From Dehalococcoidia bacterium (GTDB lineage Bacteria > Chloroflexota > Dehalococcoidia > Dehalococcoidales > BS750m-G39): DNA of 6,177 nt. Shown here one piece after another: positions 1-5,375 of this stretch. The number at the start of each line of letters is the position of its first letter. The first letter of the stretch is position 1. Under the pieces are notes generated by a model. That model saw only the letters and a program-made list of their open reading frames with translations, made no database searches and had not been told where the DNA came from. Where the stretch lies: the NCBI GenBank assembly GCA_030615425.1, contig JAUWZG010000058.1, positions 1-6,177 on the forward strand, in the 5' to 3' direction. The position numbers were made by a program, and so were the translations under genes.

Positions 1-726
1 AAACTCCCCTAGTTCCGACCAGGTGCCGGCAGCCACCTCCCCGCCATCGCCGTAAACCAATGACCAAAGCTTGAAATCGCCGCCTGAATCCTTCCCGGTA
101 ACAAACAGGTTCCAGTCGCCATCGTAAACGGTGGCTACGCCTGAGAGGTCGCCGGTTGACTTATCCCAGGCAACCTTATCACCCCAGCTACCATTTAGGC
201 ACTTCATCACATAGAGGGTCGCCTGGTCAGCGAAGAAAAGGGCGATATCGCCATTGGGTTTGTAGGCGGCAGCTATGCCATTAATGGCGGTGGTTGGGAC
301 GTAGCCCAGGAGCTGGGGGCTTCCCCAGCTCGCCCCGTAGTCGGTGCTCTTTAGCTGGTAGAGCTTGCGGTCGCTTTTAATCCAGAAGATGGAAACCTCA
401 GCCCCCAGAGAGCAGCAAGCCACAATAACCACATCATACTGGTTGGTGTAGACCCACTGGCTGAAATCGGACTGGGGGCTGGGGTCAGCCACCCTCTGGC
501 GATATAGCTTTCTGGAATCAGATGGGGGTGTTACCCTGACCCTGACCAGGGAGCCATCGGCGGGCGTGGTCACGGCGTGGAAGTAATCATCTTCCGAGCC
601 GGCATAGAGCCTTGACCAGCGCAGGTTGACCACCCCGGCATGCCTATTTGAGGCTTCCACCTTGGCGTAGGGAATAGGAGAAGCCTCTTTCTGGGCGGCG
701 AGCAATGTTGAGCTAAGCTGTCTCAT
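1..726 (-). CDS. Asp-box beta-propeller-like virion protein (partial, C-terminus missing)
   Basis: An open frame starts with ATG at 724-726 and runs leftward for 242 codons without a stop, so the gene continues beyond base 1. The N-terminus (MRQLSSTLLAAQKEASPIPY) shows no signal peptide. Residues about 20-110 are beta-rich. A canonical Asp-box (S-T-D-Y-G-A-S-W, residues 127-134) follows, with the motif's Ser, Asp, Gly and Trp all present. Further blade-like strands with Trp and Gly turns occur at about 168-187 and 203-239. Asp-boxes mark beta-propeller folds of the sialidase (BNR) type, found in glycan-binding and host-recognition proteins of phages. The catalytic residues of a true sialidase cannot be judged from this fragment. 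The start overlaps the stop of the upstream membrane-protein gene by 4 nt (ATGA), with AGGGA just before it, so translation is probably coupled. Function as a tail-tip or receptor-binding protein is inferred from fold and position only. Confidence 0.8.
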   Translation of the reverse strand, partial: MRQLSSTLLAAQKEASPIPYAKVEASNRHAGVVNLRWSRLYAGSEDDYFHAVTTPADGSLVRVRVTPPSDSRKLYRQRVADPSPQSDFSQWVYTNQYDVVIVACCSLGAEVSIFWIKSDRKLYQLKSTDYGASWGSPQLLGYVPTTAINGIAAAYKPNGDIALFFADQATLYVMKCLNGSWGDKVAWDKSTGDLSGVATVYDGDWNLFVTGKDSGGDFKLWSLVYGDGGEVAAGTWSELGEF

Positions 727-908
727 TTTTCCCTGAGCCTTTTGACGGCTCTTTCGCCAAAGTATTCTACGATGACCGCCGAGACCAGTCCCACCAGAAG
801 TGTCGGCACTTCTATGCCAGACATGATGCAGACACCATAGACTGAGAACCCCCAAACGATGATAAAGGGTCTGACGATAGCTTTTATGAACTCTATCCAC
901 TCTTTCAT
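723..908 (-). CDS. small two-helix membrane protein, candidate holin
   Basis: This 61-aa protein starts at ATG 906-908 and ends in TGA. Two hydrophobic segments are visible, at about residues 11-30 (IVRPFIIVWGFSVYGVCIMS) and 33-50. They are separated by a short Gly-Ile-Glu turn and followed by a strongly basic tail (ERAVKRLREK). The size, hairpin topology and charged C-terminus match small phage holins, which permeabilise the inner membrane to release the endolysin. It lies after structural genes, a common holin position. No endolysin is seen in the window, so the lysis role is an inference. The Shine-Dalgarno is weak (the best candidate is TTGGTG in the end of the upstream gene), which would suit low expression coupled to that gene, 5 nt upstream. 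Other small virion or membrane-anchored proteins cannot be excluded. Confidence 0.72.
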   Translation of the reverse strand: MKEWIEFIKAIVRPFIIVWGFSVYGVCIMSGIEVPTLLVGLVSAVIVEYFGERAVKRLREK

Positions 909-913
909 TTTGT

Positions 914-1243
914 TTACACCAATGCTGCCAGGGTATCAGGTAGTGGCTTATCTAACTTGCGGTAGTGGTTTGCCAGGTGCTTGGCTGCCTGTAGTATCTG
1001 CTCCGGGCTGGCATCAACCCTCTGCCCCCGATAGCCACCAGGGGAGAGGGCAGCCACCGCTGCCGGCATCCGCTCCCAGTCAACCGTCTTTTCAATATCA
1101 AGCTTCCCCTTCAGGGCTCTGGAGATGCTTTTCTTGTGATGGGGCAGCTTCCAGGTATCAGGGTCATCTGGGTCGCCGACGATGGCAAACGCCTCCTTGG
1201 GCAAACCGTCTTTAGCTTTAGGTAATGCCTCTTTTACTTTCAT
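914..1243 (-). CDS. 109-aa hypothetical phage protein with an LPHH motif
   Basis: The ATG at 1241-1243 is preceded by AAGGAGGG with a 4-nt spacer, and that site begins within the TAA of the adaptor gene, so the start is secure. The protein is soluble and charged. It contains L-P-K-E-A-F-A-I-V (residues 14-22), an acidic DPDDPDTW stretch and W-K-L-P-H-H-K (31-37). A helical C-terminal half ends with A-K-H-L-A-N-H-Y-R-K-L-D (87-98). By eye this resembles a small domain seen in many phage proteins, with order 'LP..AFA.., LPHH, alanine-rich helix, HL..HY', where it can be fused to prohead protease or other head proteins. I recall the resemblance but cannot test it. The His pair and the later His residues could bind a metal, which is speculation. 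It sits between the adaptor and the holin-like gene; its function is unknown. Confidence 0.8.
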   Translation of the reverse strand: MKVKEALPKAKDGLPKEAFAIVGDPDDPDTWKLPHHKKSISRALKGKLDIEKTVDWERMPAAVAALSPGGYRGQRVDASPEQILQAAKHLANHYRKLDKPLPDTLAALV

Positions 1244-1254
1244 AATACCCTCCT

Positions 1255-1848
1255 TTACTGTCGGTAGAGCTGGCGAATTCTGACCTTATTCCTTCTTCCC
1301 AGCCTCTTCAACTCGCCCCCAAATTGTTTTAGCCTCTCATTGCCCCAGTTGAGGAACTCCACCGGGGTTCTGTCGCCGCCGACGCTAACCCTATTAATGG
1401 CATAGTTAGCCCATTCTACGGCGGCATAGCCCTCGGCGCCGATAGCCACTAAATCCTCGTGCTTGGTGGAGATAGTTGACCCCTCGGCATCAAGGGTATG
1501 GAGAATGCCGTAATAGACATTGCAGTTGGAGCCGTTGGGGGCTTCATCGCCAAACAGGGTCAGGGCATGTCCCCACAGGGCAAACTTCTGGTAGCAGGGC
1601 GGGAACTGGTCTGTCGGATACTCCACCGCCTCCACCATAACCCTATCGGCTAGAGGGGACATATCAATCACCCTGGAGCCTGGGGTGGTGGGCAGTGTAG
1701 CCTTTGTCGGCAGGGGAACTGCCTCAGAGAACTCCTTTACCGCATGGGAGATGTGCCTGTTCAGCTCATCATCGCTCCAGCGATAGTTCCCCGAATCTTC
1801 ATCTTTCAGGTCGCGCCTGACGATGTTTCTCATCGTATCTAGGTCCAT
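1255..1848 (-). CDS. probable head-tail adaptor/connector protein
   Basis: This 197-aa protein starts at ATG 1846-1848, with GGGGGGAGG about 9 nt upstream, and ends in TAA. The start lies inside the end of the repeat-protein gene, giving a 10-nt overlap in another frame. The N-terminal block (residues 6-41: R-N-I-V-R-R-D-L-K-D, then Y-R-W-S-D-D-E-L-N, then an amphipathic helix) follows the pattern of phage adaptor (gp6/gp15-like) proteins. These are helical ring proteins that dock below the portal and join head to tail. A second helical block at about 132-153 (D-L-V-A-I-G-A-E-G-Y-A-A-V-E-W) also fits, as does the very basic C-terminus (KRLGRRNKVRIRQLYRQ). The assignment rests on motif pattern and on its place in a head operon. 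Its position three genes downstream of the capsid gene, rather than directly after it, is slightly unusual. A different virion protein remains possible. Confidence 0.82.
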   Translation of the reverse strand: MDLDTMRNIVRRDLKDEDSGNYRWSDDELNRHISHAVKEFSEAVPLPTKATLPTTPGSRVIDMSPLADRVMVEAVEYPTDQFPPCYQKFALWGHALTLFGDEAPNGSNCNVYYGILHTLDAEGSTISTKHEDLVAIGAEGYAAVEWANYAINRVSVGGDRTPVEFLNWGNERLKQFGGELKRLGRRNKVRIRQLYRQ

Positions 1849-2861
1849 AGTTTCATACCTCCCCCCTTGATGGGCATTTCTATCTTGGCGGTAAGGCGGT
1901 CGGAGCCTTCTCCCAGTTCACTGGCAAACAGGGCCTCGAGCGAACCCTCCGTTTCAAGGCTACTGGCTTCAGCACCACTGCCAGTGTCAAGGGCGGCTAA
2001 TAGCCTGGCAATAAGTCCTTCAGCACCACCGCCAGTTTCACCGCCAGCTAGTAGCCGGCTGGTAAGGGCTTCAATACCAGCGCCGGTCTCACTGCCAGCT
2101 AAAATAGCGCTCTGTGCAGGTGTGCCCTCTACACCAGAGCCAGCATCAGATGAAGTCTTAGCTTCCGGGGTTTCCAGAGAGTCAACGGCATCAACACCGC
2201 TTCCAGTTTCCGCCCCATCCAGTATTGCTTGGACTTGAGATAGCACATCTGAACCAGAGCCAGTTTCAGCTTTGACTAGGGTAGCTACTGGATTGCCTGA
2301 TGCTTTAGCGTCTACACCGGAGCCAGTATCAGAAGATGCCTTAGCTTCCGGGGTTTCCAGCGAAACATAGGCGTCTACCCCAGAGCCAGTATCAGACGAG
2401 GACTTTTCGGTTGGGGGCATTTCCCCCTCCCCATAGAGGCTTAAAGTGACGGGGGAGTAATGGGTGAGAGCTTGGTTGGCACAGGGAATGTAGTCGCCGC
2501 TACTGGGGTCATACCACATCCCGTAACTGCCGCTCCAATCTGCCTCTAAATCCCCTGAGTCTCCGTGCGTCCCGATATAATCCCCTGTCTGGACATCCAT
2601 ATCCAGCCCAGAGAATGTCTGCTTGCTCCCGCCCGTTACAGTACCGAGGGTCTCAGAGTCACGGGTTGTGAAGGTATCGGTAGCAACCTCCTCAAAGGTT
2701 GCTACTTCAACATTGGATATACTGGCACCCCCTACCCAAATTTCCACGCTGGTGATTGTCCCAGCGGCATTGGCGGGATTCTCTTCAACAATGGGGTTGG
2801 TAGAGATACTATGACCAGCACTTCTATCCGTTGCTGCTGTGCCAATATCAATTGCTGCCAT
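1839..2861 (-). CDS. beta-domain plus TGSGVDA-repeat virion protein
   Basis: This 340-aa protein starts at ATG 2859-2861, which overlaps the upstream TAA by one base (TAATG). It ends in TAG inside the adaptor gene. Two parts are clear. Residues about 1-146 form a beta-rich domain with V-E-I-W-V-G-G, F-S-G-L-D-M-D-V-Q-T-G-D-Y-I-G and W-Y-D-P-S-S-G-D-Y-I-P-C patterns, suggesting a jelly-roll or lectin-like fold. Residues 156-322 hold nine copies of a motif near S-D-T-G-S-G-V-D-A, spaced 17-23 residues apart. They are joined by short linkers such as S-L-E-T-P-E-A-K, which occurs at 167 and again at 228. The C-terminus is short and basic (M-P-I-K-G-G-G-M-K-L-W-T). There is no signal peptide or membrane segment. 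An acidic, Gly/Ser/Ala-rich repeat tail on a beta domain suggests a surface-displayed virion protein (fibre, decoration or linker), but no function is established. An internal ATG at residue 148 could give a second product. Confidence 0.85.
   Translation of the reverse strand: MAAIDIGTAATDRSAGHSISTNPIVEENPANAAGTITSVEIWVGGASISNVEVATFEEVATDTFTTRDSETLGTVTGGSKQTFSGLDMDVQTGDYIGTHGDSGDLEADWSGSYGMWYDPSSGDYIPCANQALTHYSPVTLSLYGEGEMPPTEKSSSDTGSGVDAYVSLETPEAKASSDTGSGVDAKASGNPVATLVKAETGSGSDVLSQVQAILDGAETGSGVDAVDSLETPEAKTSSDAGSGVEGTPAQSAILAGSETGAGIEALTSRLLAGGETGGGAEGLIARLLAALDTGSGAEASSLETEGSLEALFASELGEGSDRLTAKIEMPIKGGGMKLWT
1896..2396 (-). repeat. nine-copy degenerate TGSGVDA coding repeat
   Basis: Within the 340-aa gene the motif occurs at residues 156, 177, 198, 217, 238, 257, 274, 291 and 314. 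The copies are SDTGSGVDA twice, then AETGSGSDV, AETGSGVDA, SDAGSGVEG, SETGAGIEA, GETGGGAEG, LDTGSGAEA and a decayed SELGEGSDR. Spacing is 21, 21, 19, 21, 19, 17, 17 and 23 residues, always in frame. Copies nearest the N-terminal domain are most alike and those near the C-terminus most diverged, as expected when the array grows by recent duplication at one end. At DNA level a 21-nt stretch (2157-2177 and 2340-2360) is identical in two copies 183 nt apart, which could support slippage or recombination. Confidence 0.9.
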
Positions 2862-3361
2862 TACTTCACCCCGCGAATAACCTGAAACTCAGAAGCCCGT
2901 TCCACGATGTCTTCAACCTTTTGCTGGCATCTTTTCATGTTCGTGGTAGACATGTCCCCAGCAACAAAGCGCCTCTTGGACTTCAGTGGCTTTGCCTTCC
3001 ACGCTTTCAGAATATCCTCGCCGTTAGCCCAGATGCCCCAAAATTCCTCAAGGCTTTCAGTCATCAGTTGCCTTATCTCGGCATCGGTGGCATCGGCGTC
3101 AACATATACAAAGTGATTGTGGAAGGGGTTATCCTGCCACTTTTTAGACAGGCTCTCAAGCCAGCTATTATAGTGGTCTTGGTCAACTGGTGCACCTTCA
3201 GCATTCACCTCGCCAGGGTAGCCTTCTTCAGGAATTATTGGGACTTGGACATGATGCTCCTCATAACGAGCATCACCTGGCTCAAGATAAAAGCTAAAGC
3301 GCAGTTGCACTTTGCCTTTGCGGACTGTGCAGCCAGTCGGCTCAATTTTGCCTATTGCCAT
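2861..3361 (-). CDS. hypothetical phage protein, 166 aa, between capsid-region genes
   Basis: The preferred start is ATG 3359-3361, which has GGGGGAG 6 nt upstream. A TTG directly before it (3362-3364) would be only 3 nt from that site and is less likely. The stop TAA overlaps the ATG of the next gene (TAATG), so the two are probably translationally coupled. The N-terminal half has alternating beta-type residues (V-Q-L-R-F-S-F-Y-L-E-P-G) and then a Pro/Gly-rich stretch (V-P-I-I-P-E-E-G-Y-P-G-E-V). The middle contains N-P-F-H-N-H-F-V-Y-V-D and an amphipathic helix (E-I-R-Q-L-M-T-E-S-L-E-E-F-W). The C-terminal 45 residues are lysine- and arginine-rich. No catalytic motif, signal peptide or membrane segment is visible. 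I do not recognise a family with an assigned role. Position suggests a head- or tail-associated protein. Confidence 0.8.
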   Translation of the reverse strand: MAIGKIEPTGCTVRKGKVQLRFSFYLEPGDARYEEHHVQVPIIPEEGYPGEVNAEGAPVDQDHYNSWLESLSKKWQDNPFHNHFVYVDADATDAEIRQLMTESLEEFWGIWANGEDILKAWKAKPLKSKRRFVAGDMSTTNMKRCQQKVEDIVERASEFQVIRGVK

Positions 3362-3376
3362 CAAGCTCTCCCCCTG

Positions 3377-3892
3377 TTAGCTTAAAGTGATGCTGACCTC
3401 TAAAGTCCAGGTGCCACTTGATTTTGTGCCCAGAGAGTCAACCTTCCTGTTAAGGCACTTGCCACTGGTTGATTGCTTCACCACCCACTCATTCCAGGCG
3501 TAGTTAGCTTCGCTGTCACCGAAGCTAGCCTTAAGGGTTGCCTTCTGGTCGGCAGAAGTGGGATAGCCAGACTCCATACCCTTATAGGTCTTGTTGGTGG
3601 CTGCCTGCAGGTCCGTCTGGGTGGCATCGGCAGCAGTAGAACTATCACCAACGCCAATCTGGGCGTGGGAGTTATCGAAGATGTGGTCAGCCCCGGAGAC
3701 AGCTCCGACGATCAAATCCCACATCTCATCAATGCCCACATTAAGCAGGCAGTTACCCTCGCGCTCAATCACCTCATAAGGCTGGAATCGTTCATAGAAG
3801 GCTGGCTCCGAACCACGGTAGGGCTCAATATCCTGGTGGTATTTACTGAGCCTGTAGTGGCAAATCCATCGGGCTACATCTTTGCTTTCCAT
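3377..3892 (-). CDS. probable virion surface/fibre-like protein downstream of capsid
   Basis: This 171-aa protein starts at ATG 3890-3892 with an excellent AAGGAGG 6 nt upstream. Residues 1-60 are helical and charged. From about residue 78 the protein is beta-rich and follows a layout seen in phage tail-fibre and collar-type proteins. It has I-G-V-G-D-S-S-T-A-A (79-88), then a T-D-L element, then F-G-D-S-E-A-N-Y-A-W-N-E-W (124-136). It continues with G-K-C-L-N-R-K (144-150) and a closing strand G-T-W-T-L-E-V-S-I-T-L-S (160-171). In tail-fibre domains these positions correspond to 'IGxG', 'EAN..I.E' and 'R....K....L.V...I.L'. The similarity is by pattern only. Its place right after the capsid gene, separated by a stable hairpin, would also suit a head-decoration protein made at lower dose than the capsid. 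Confidence 0.82.
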   Translation of the reverse strand: MESKDVARWICHYRLSKYHQDIEPYRGSEPAFYERFQPYEVIEREGNCLLNVGIDEMWDLIVGAVSGADHIFDNSHAQIGVGDSSTAADATQTDLQAATNKTYKGMESGYPTSADQKATLKASFGDSEANYAWNEWVVKQSTSGKCLNRKVDSLGTKSSGTWTLEVSITLS

Positions 3893-3897
3893 TTTTT

Positions 3898-3904
3898 CCT
3901 CCTT
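3898..3904 (-). promoter_or_regulatory. strong ribosome binding site next to hairpin
   Basis: The transcript reads AAGGAGG, then AAAAA and one more base pair step into ATG (AAGGAGGAAAAAATG), an almost ideal Shine-Dalgarno for the 171-aa gene. It begins directly at the 3' foot of the hairpin at 3905-3930, so the folded stem leaves the site free and may help keep it single-stranded. Confidence 0.75.
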
Positions 3905-3930
3905 GGGGGAGCTTCCTATGAAGCCCCCCC
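3905..3930 (-). promoter_or_regulatory. RNA hairpin between capsid gene and next gene
   Basis: On the minus-strand transcript GGGGGGGCTTC pairs with GAAGCTCCCCC across a four-base ATAG loop: 11 pairs, of which one is G-U. On the opposite strand that position would be an A-C mismatch, so the structure is better formed in the transcript of the genes. It lies 15 nt after the capsid stop codon. No U-run follows (the next bases are AAGGAGG), so it does not look like a classical intrinsic terminator. Likely roles are protection of the 3' end of capsid mRNA, partial pausing, or a step-down in expression between capsid and downstream genes. The role is inferred; the pairing is seen directly. Confidence 0.7.
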
Positions 3931-3945
3931 GAAATTCGCTTAATT

Positions 3946-4866
3946 TTAGTCCTTGACCCCGATTAAAGCGGCTGACTTAATTGAGCTGAACAGAGCCAGT
4001 GAGCAGTACCACTTAATTCGGGTTCGTGATGCGTCCTTGGTCTCCAGCGAGCCGATTGGCTCCACGGTCAGGTGACCGGGGCCGGTTAAGCCGCATAGAG
4101 CGCCTTCCCCCATCTGGAAGGCATAGATAGTGGAGCAGGTGCCTCCGCTGGTTGCCGTCTCTTCGCCGCCGGTAAGGACATGGGTATCCAGTATCCAGTC
4201 GTTGACGCCAACGGGAATGCCGTCCCACAACTGGACGAAGTTACCCCATTTATCTCTATCGGTCTCAATCATGCCACCGGCAGCCCTGACTAAAGCATTT
4301 ATCTTTCGCCTGGAGCGCCGGCTCATAAGCATAATGTCCGGCTTACCACCCTTTATCGCGTCAATAAGCTCGTCCAGCTTAGCCAGGGTAAGGGTAGCCC
4401 CGGTACCATTCATGGCTATTACCTGGTCGCTGGCGGTGGTGGTATCAATCAGCTTCCTCAGTCCATCAAATTGCTTGGCGTTAACTGAAGAATCGCCATA
4501 GATAAAGGTTTCCTCAAACTTGTCCTTTAGCGCCTTAGCCTTCAGCTCGACCACGGCGGCTTCTAAATCCTGGATATTACTTCGGGTCGCCTTGAGGAAG
4601 TTATCAACGTCGGCATCGCCACCCATAATCTTCAGGTTTGCCGTTTTCTGCTCGAAGGTTGGTGTTGACTCAGCCCAGGTATCACCAACCTCGTAGAAGT
4701 CAATGGTAGGCAGGGTCTTTTCCTGGTTATAGGTCAGGACGTTACCCACAATCTCGATGAAGGATAACTGCTGAAGGACGGGCGAGTCCTTGACGATGGT
4801 CTCCACCACCCCTTGAAGTAGCATATCGTTTGACAGCTTGGCTGCCTCATCTAATGTTAAAGCCAC
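3946..4866 (-). CDS. major capsid protein, HK97 fold
   Basis: This 306-aa protein starts with GTG (4864-4866), supported by AAGGAG 7 nt upstream; the next in-frame ATG (residue 15) would cut into the N-arm. It forms the icosahedral shell. Visible pieces in order are: an N-arm (M-A-L-T-L-D-E-A-A-K-L-S, 1-35), an E-loop region (about 40-80, Y-E-V-G-D-T-W-A-E-S-T-P), and a long spine helix (about 97-121). The A-domain (about 160-225) includes K-P-D-I-M-L-M-S-R-R-S-R-R-K-I and W-D-G-I-P-V-G-V-N-D. The protein ends in a C-terminal beta strand with I-K-W-Y-C-S-L-A-L-F. The pattern recalls short HK97-fold capsids of the GP7-like type. It lacks the long N-terminal delta domain of proteases-processed capsids and is preceded by a separate scaffold gene, so assembly is expected to use an external scaffold. 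It follows the scaffold gene by 3 nt. Confidence 0.93.
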   Translation of the reverse strand: MALTLDEAAKLSNDMLLQGVVETIVKDSPVLQQLSFIEIVGNVLTYNQEKTLPTIDFYEVGDTWAESTPTFEQKTANLKIMGGDADVDNFLKATRSNIQDLEAAVVELKAKALKDKFEETFIYGDSSVNAKQFDGLRKLIDTTTASDQVIAMNGTGATLTLAKLDELIDAIKGGKPDIMLMSRRSRRKINALVRAAGGMIETDRDKWGNFVQLWDGIPVGVNDWILDTHVLTGGEETATSGGTCSTIYAFQMGEGALCGLTGPGHLTVEPIGSLETKDASRTRIKWYCSLALFSSIKSAALIGVKD

Positions 4867-4869
4867 TTT

Positions 4870-5361
4870 CTATCTCCTTTCTCCTATTGCGTATTGAATC
4901 TTGTCCCGCGGGGATAAAGCTGAGAGGTCTACTGGTGTCCTCTGTGGCGCTCCAGCCGGGATCCTGGCTCTGGCGATTTCAGCCTCCAGCTCCTGCCTTA
5001 CCCGGTCAATAAAGGCCTGGGCACCCGCTAGAGAATGGTCAATCTCATCAATGCTATCCCCGACTATCGACTCCTCAGGCACACTAGGGTTTGCCTTGAT
5101 TACCAAAGCCCGGTAGCTTGATATTGTCTGCGCCAGGCTTTCCTCCACCTCGGCCAACCTCTGCTCTAGCTCAGTCGCCGATTGCTTGAGGGCAGCCATC
5201 TGGTCATCCTTGCTGGCTATAGCCTGCTCCAGCTCAGAGATGCGCAAGTCCTTGGCAGCCAGCCCCTCGTCTTTCTCGGCTATTAACCCCTCAAGCTCGG
5301 TAACCCTGGAACTCTCCAGCTCCTCCCCGCTAGGCTCTTGGTTTTGTTTGTTATCTGGCAA
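4870..5361 (-). CDS. phage scaffolding protein, coiled-coil, TTG start
   Basis: This 163-aa protein starts with TTG (5359-5361), fixed by AGGAGG 7 nt upstream; the only later Met (residue 55) lies inside the coiled coil. After a polar N-terminus, residues about 20-85 show heptad Leu/Ile spacing in a Glu/Lys/Ala-rich sequence, a long coiled coil. The E-L-E-Q unit recurs at 43 and 64, exactly three heptads apart. The middle (S-Y-R-A-L-V-I-K-A-N-P to about 110) is followed by a second helix (A-Q-A-F-I-D-R-V-R-Q-E-L-E-A-E-I-A-R-A-R). The C-terminal segment, I-P-A-G-A-P-Q-R-T-P-V-D-L-S then L-S-P-R-D-K-I-Q-Y-A-I-G-E-R-R, ends basic, as is usual for the capsid-binding end of scaffolds. Position between portal and capsid genes is typical. 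The scaffold would direct procapsid assembly and then leave. Confidence 0.88.
   Translation of the reverse strand: MPDNKQNQEPSGEELESSRVTELEGLIAEKDEGLAAKDLRISELEQAIASKDDQMAALKQSATELEQRLAEVEESLAQTISSYRALVIKANPSVPEESIVGDSIDEIDHSLAGAQAFIDRVRQELEAEIARARIPAGAPQRTPVDLSALSPRDKIQYAIGERR
4873..4879 (-). promoter_or_regulatory. Shine-Dalgarno that decides the capsid GTG start
   Basis: AAGGAGA sits 6 nt before the GTG at 4864-4866, inside the last codons of the scaffold gene, whose TAG stop falls in the spacer. This strong site makes GTG the clear start although no ATG is available nearby. Confidence 0.8.
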
Positions 5362-5365
5362 TTTT

Positions 5366-5375
5366 CCACCTCCTT
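5366..5375 (-). promoter_or_regulatory. Shine-Dalgarno that decides the scaffold TTG start
   Basis: AAGGAGGTGG lies upstream of TTG, with 7 nt between AGGAGG and the start codon. Its first two bases are the last two of the portal TAA stop, so terminating portal ribosomes sit on the scaffold start site. This near-perfect match to the 16S tail justifies calling TTG as initiator. Confidence 0.85.

Noticed and set aside
859..1215. 118-codon plus-strand open frame
   Set aside because: It is antisense to the membrane-protein and LPHH genes and its translation (Pro/Ser/Gln-rich) looks non-biological.
1896..2396. RTX-type calcium-binding repeats
   Set aside because: T-G-S-G-V-D-A resembles part of the G-G-x-G-x-D nonapeptide, but the first Gly is missing and copies are about 20 residues apart rather than tandem at nine, so a calcium beta-roll is not supported.
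2413..2427. Small GGGGG/CCCCC inverted repeat in the 340-aa gene
   Set aside because: Only five pairs around a five-base loop within coding sequence; explained by Gly and Pro codons at the domain border.
1839..2861. Diversity-generating retroelement target gene
   Set aside because: No reverse transcriptase or template repeat is visible in the window, and the repeats differ by ordinary substitutions rather than adenine-specific changes in a C-terminal lectin.
2831..3385. 184-codon plus-strand open frame
   Set aside because: It covers the 166-aa minus-strand gene almost exactly in antisense; the minus gene has a Shine-Dalgarno and coupled junctions while this one has none.
3905..3930. Intrinsic transcription terminator
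   Set aside because: The stem is strong, but no U-run follows it in the minus-strand transcript and downstream genes continue in the same operon; on the plus strand no T-run follows either.
4013..4268. Two short minus-strand frames inside the capsid gene
   Set aside because: They are out-of-frame within a clear capsid coding sequence, with Arg-rich or arbitrary composition and no own ribosome site.
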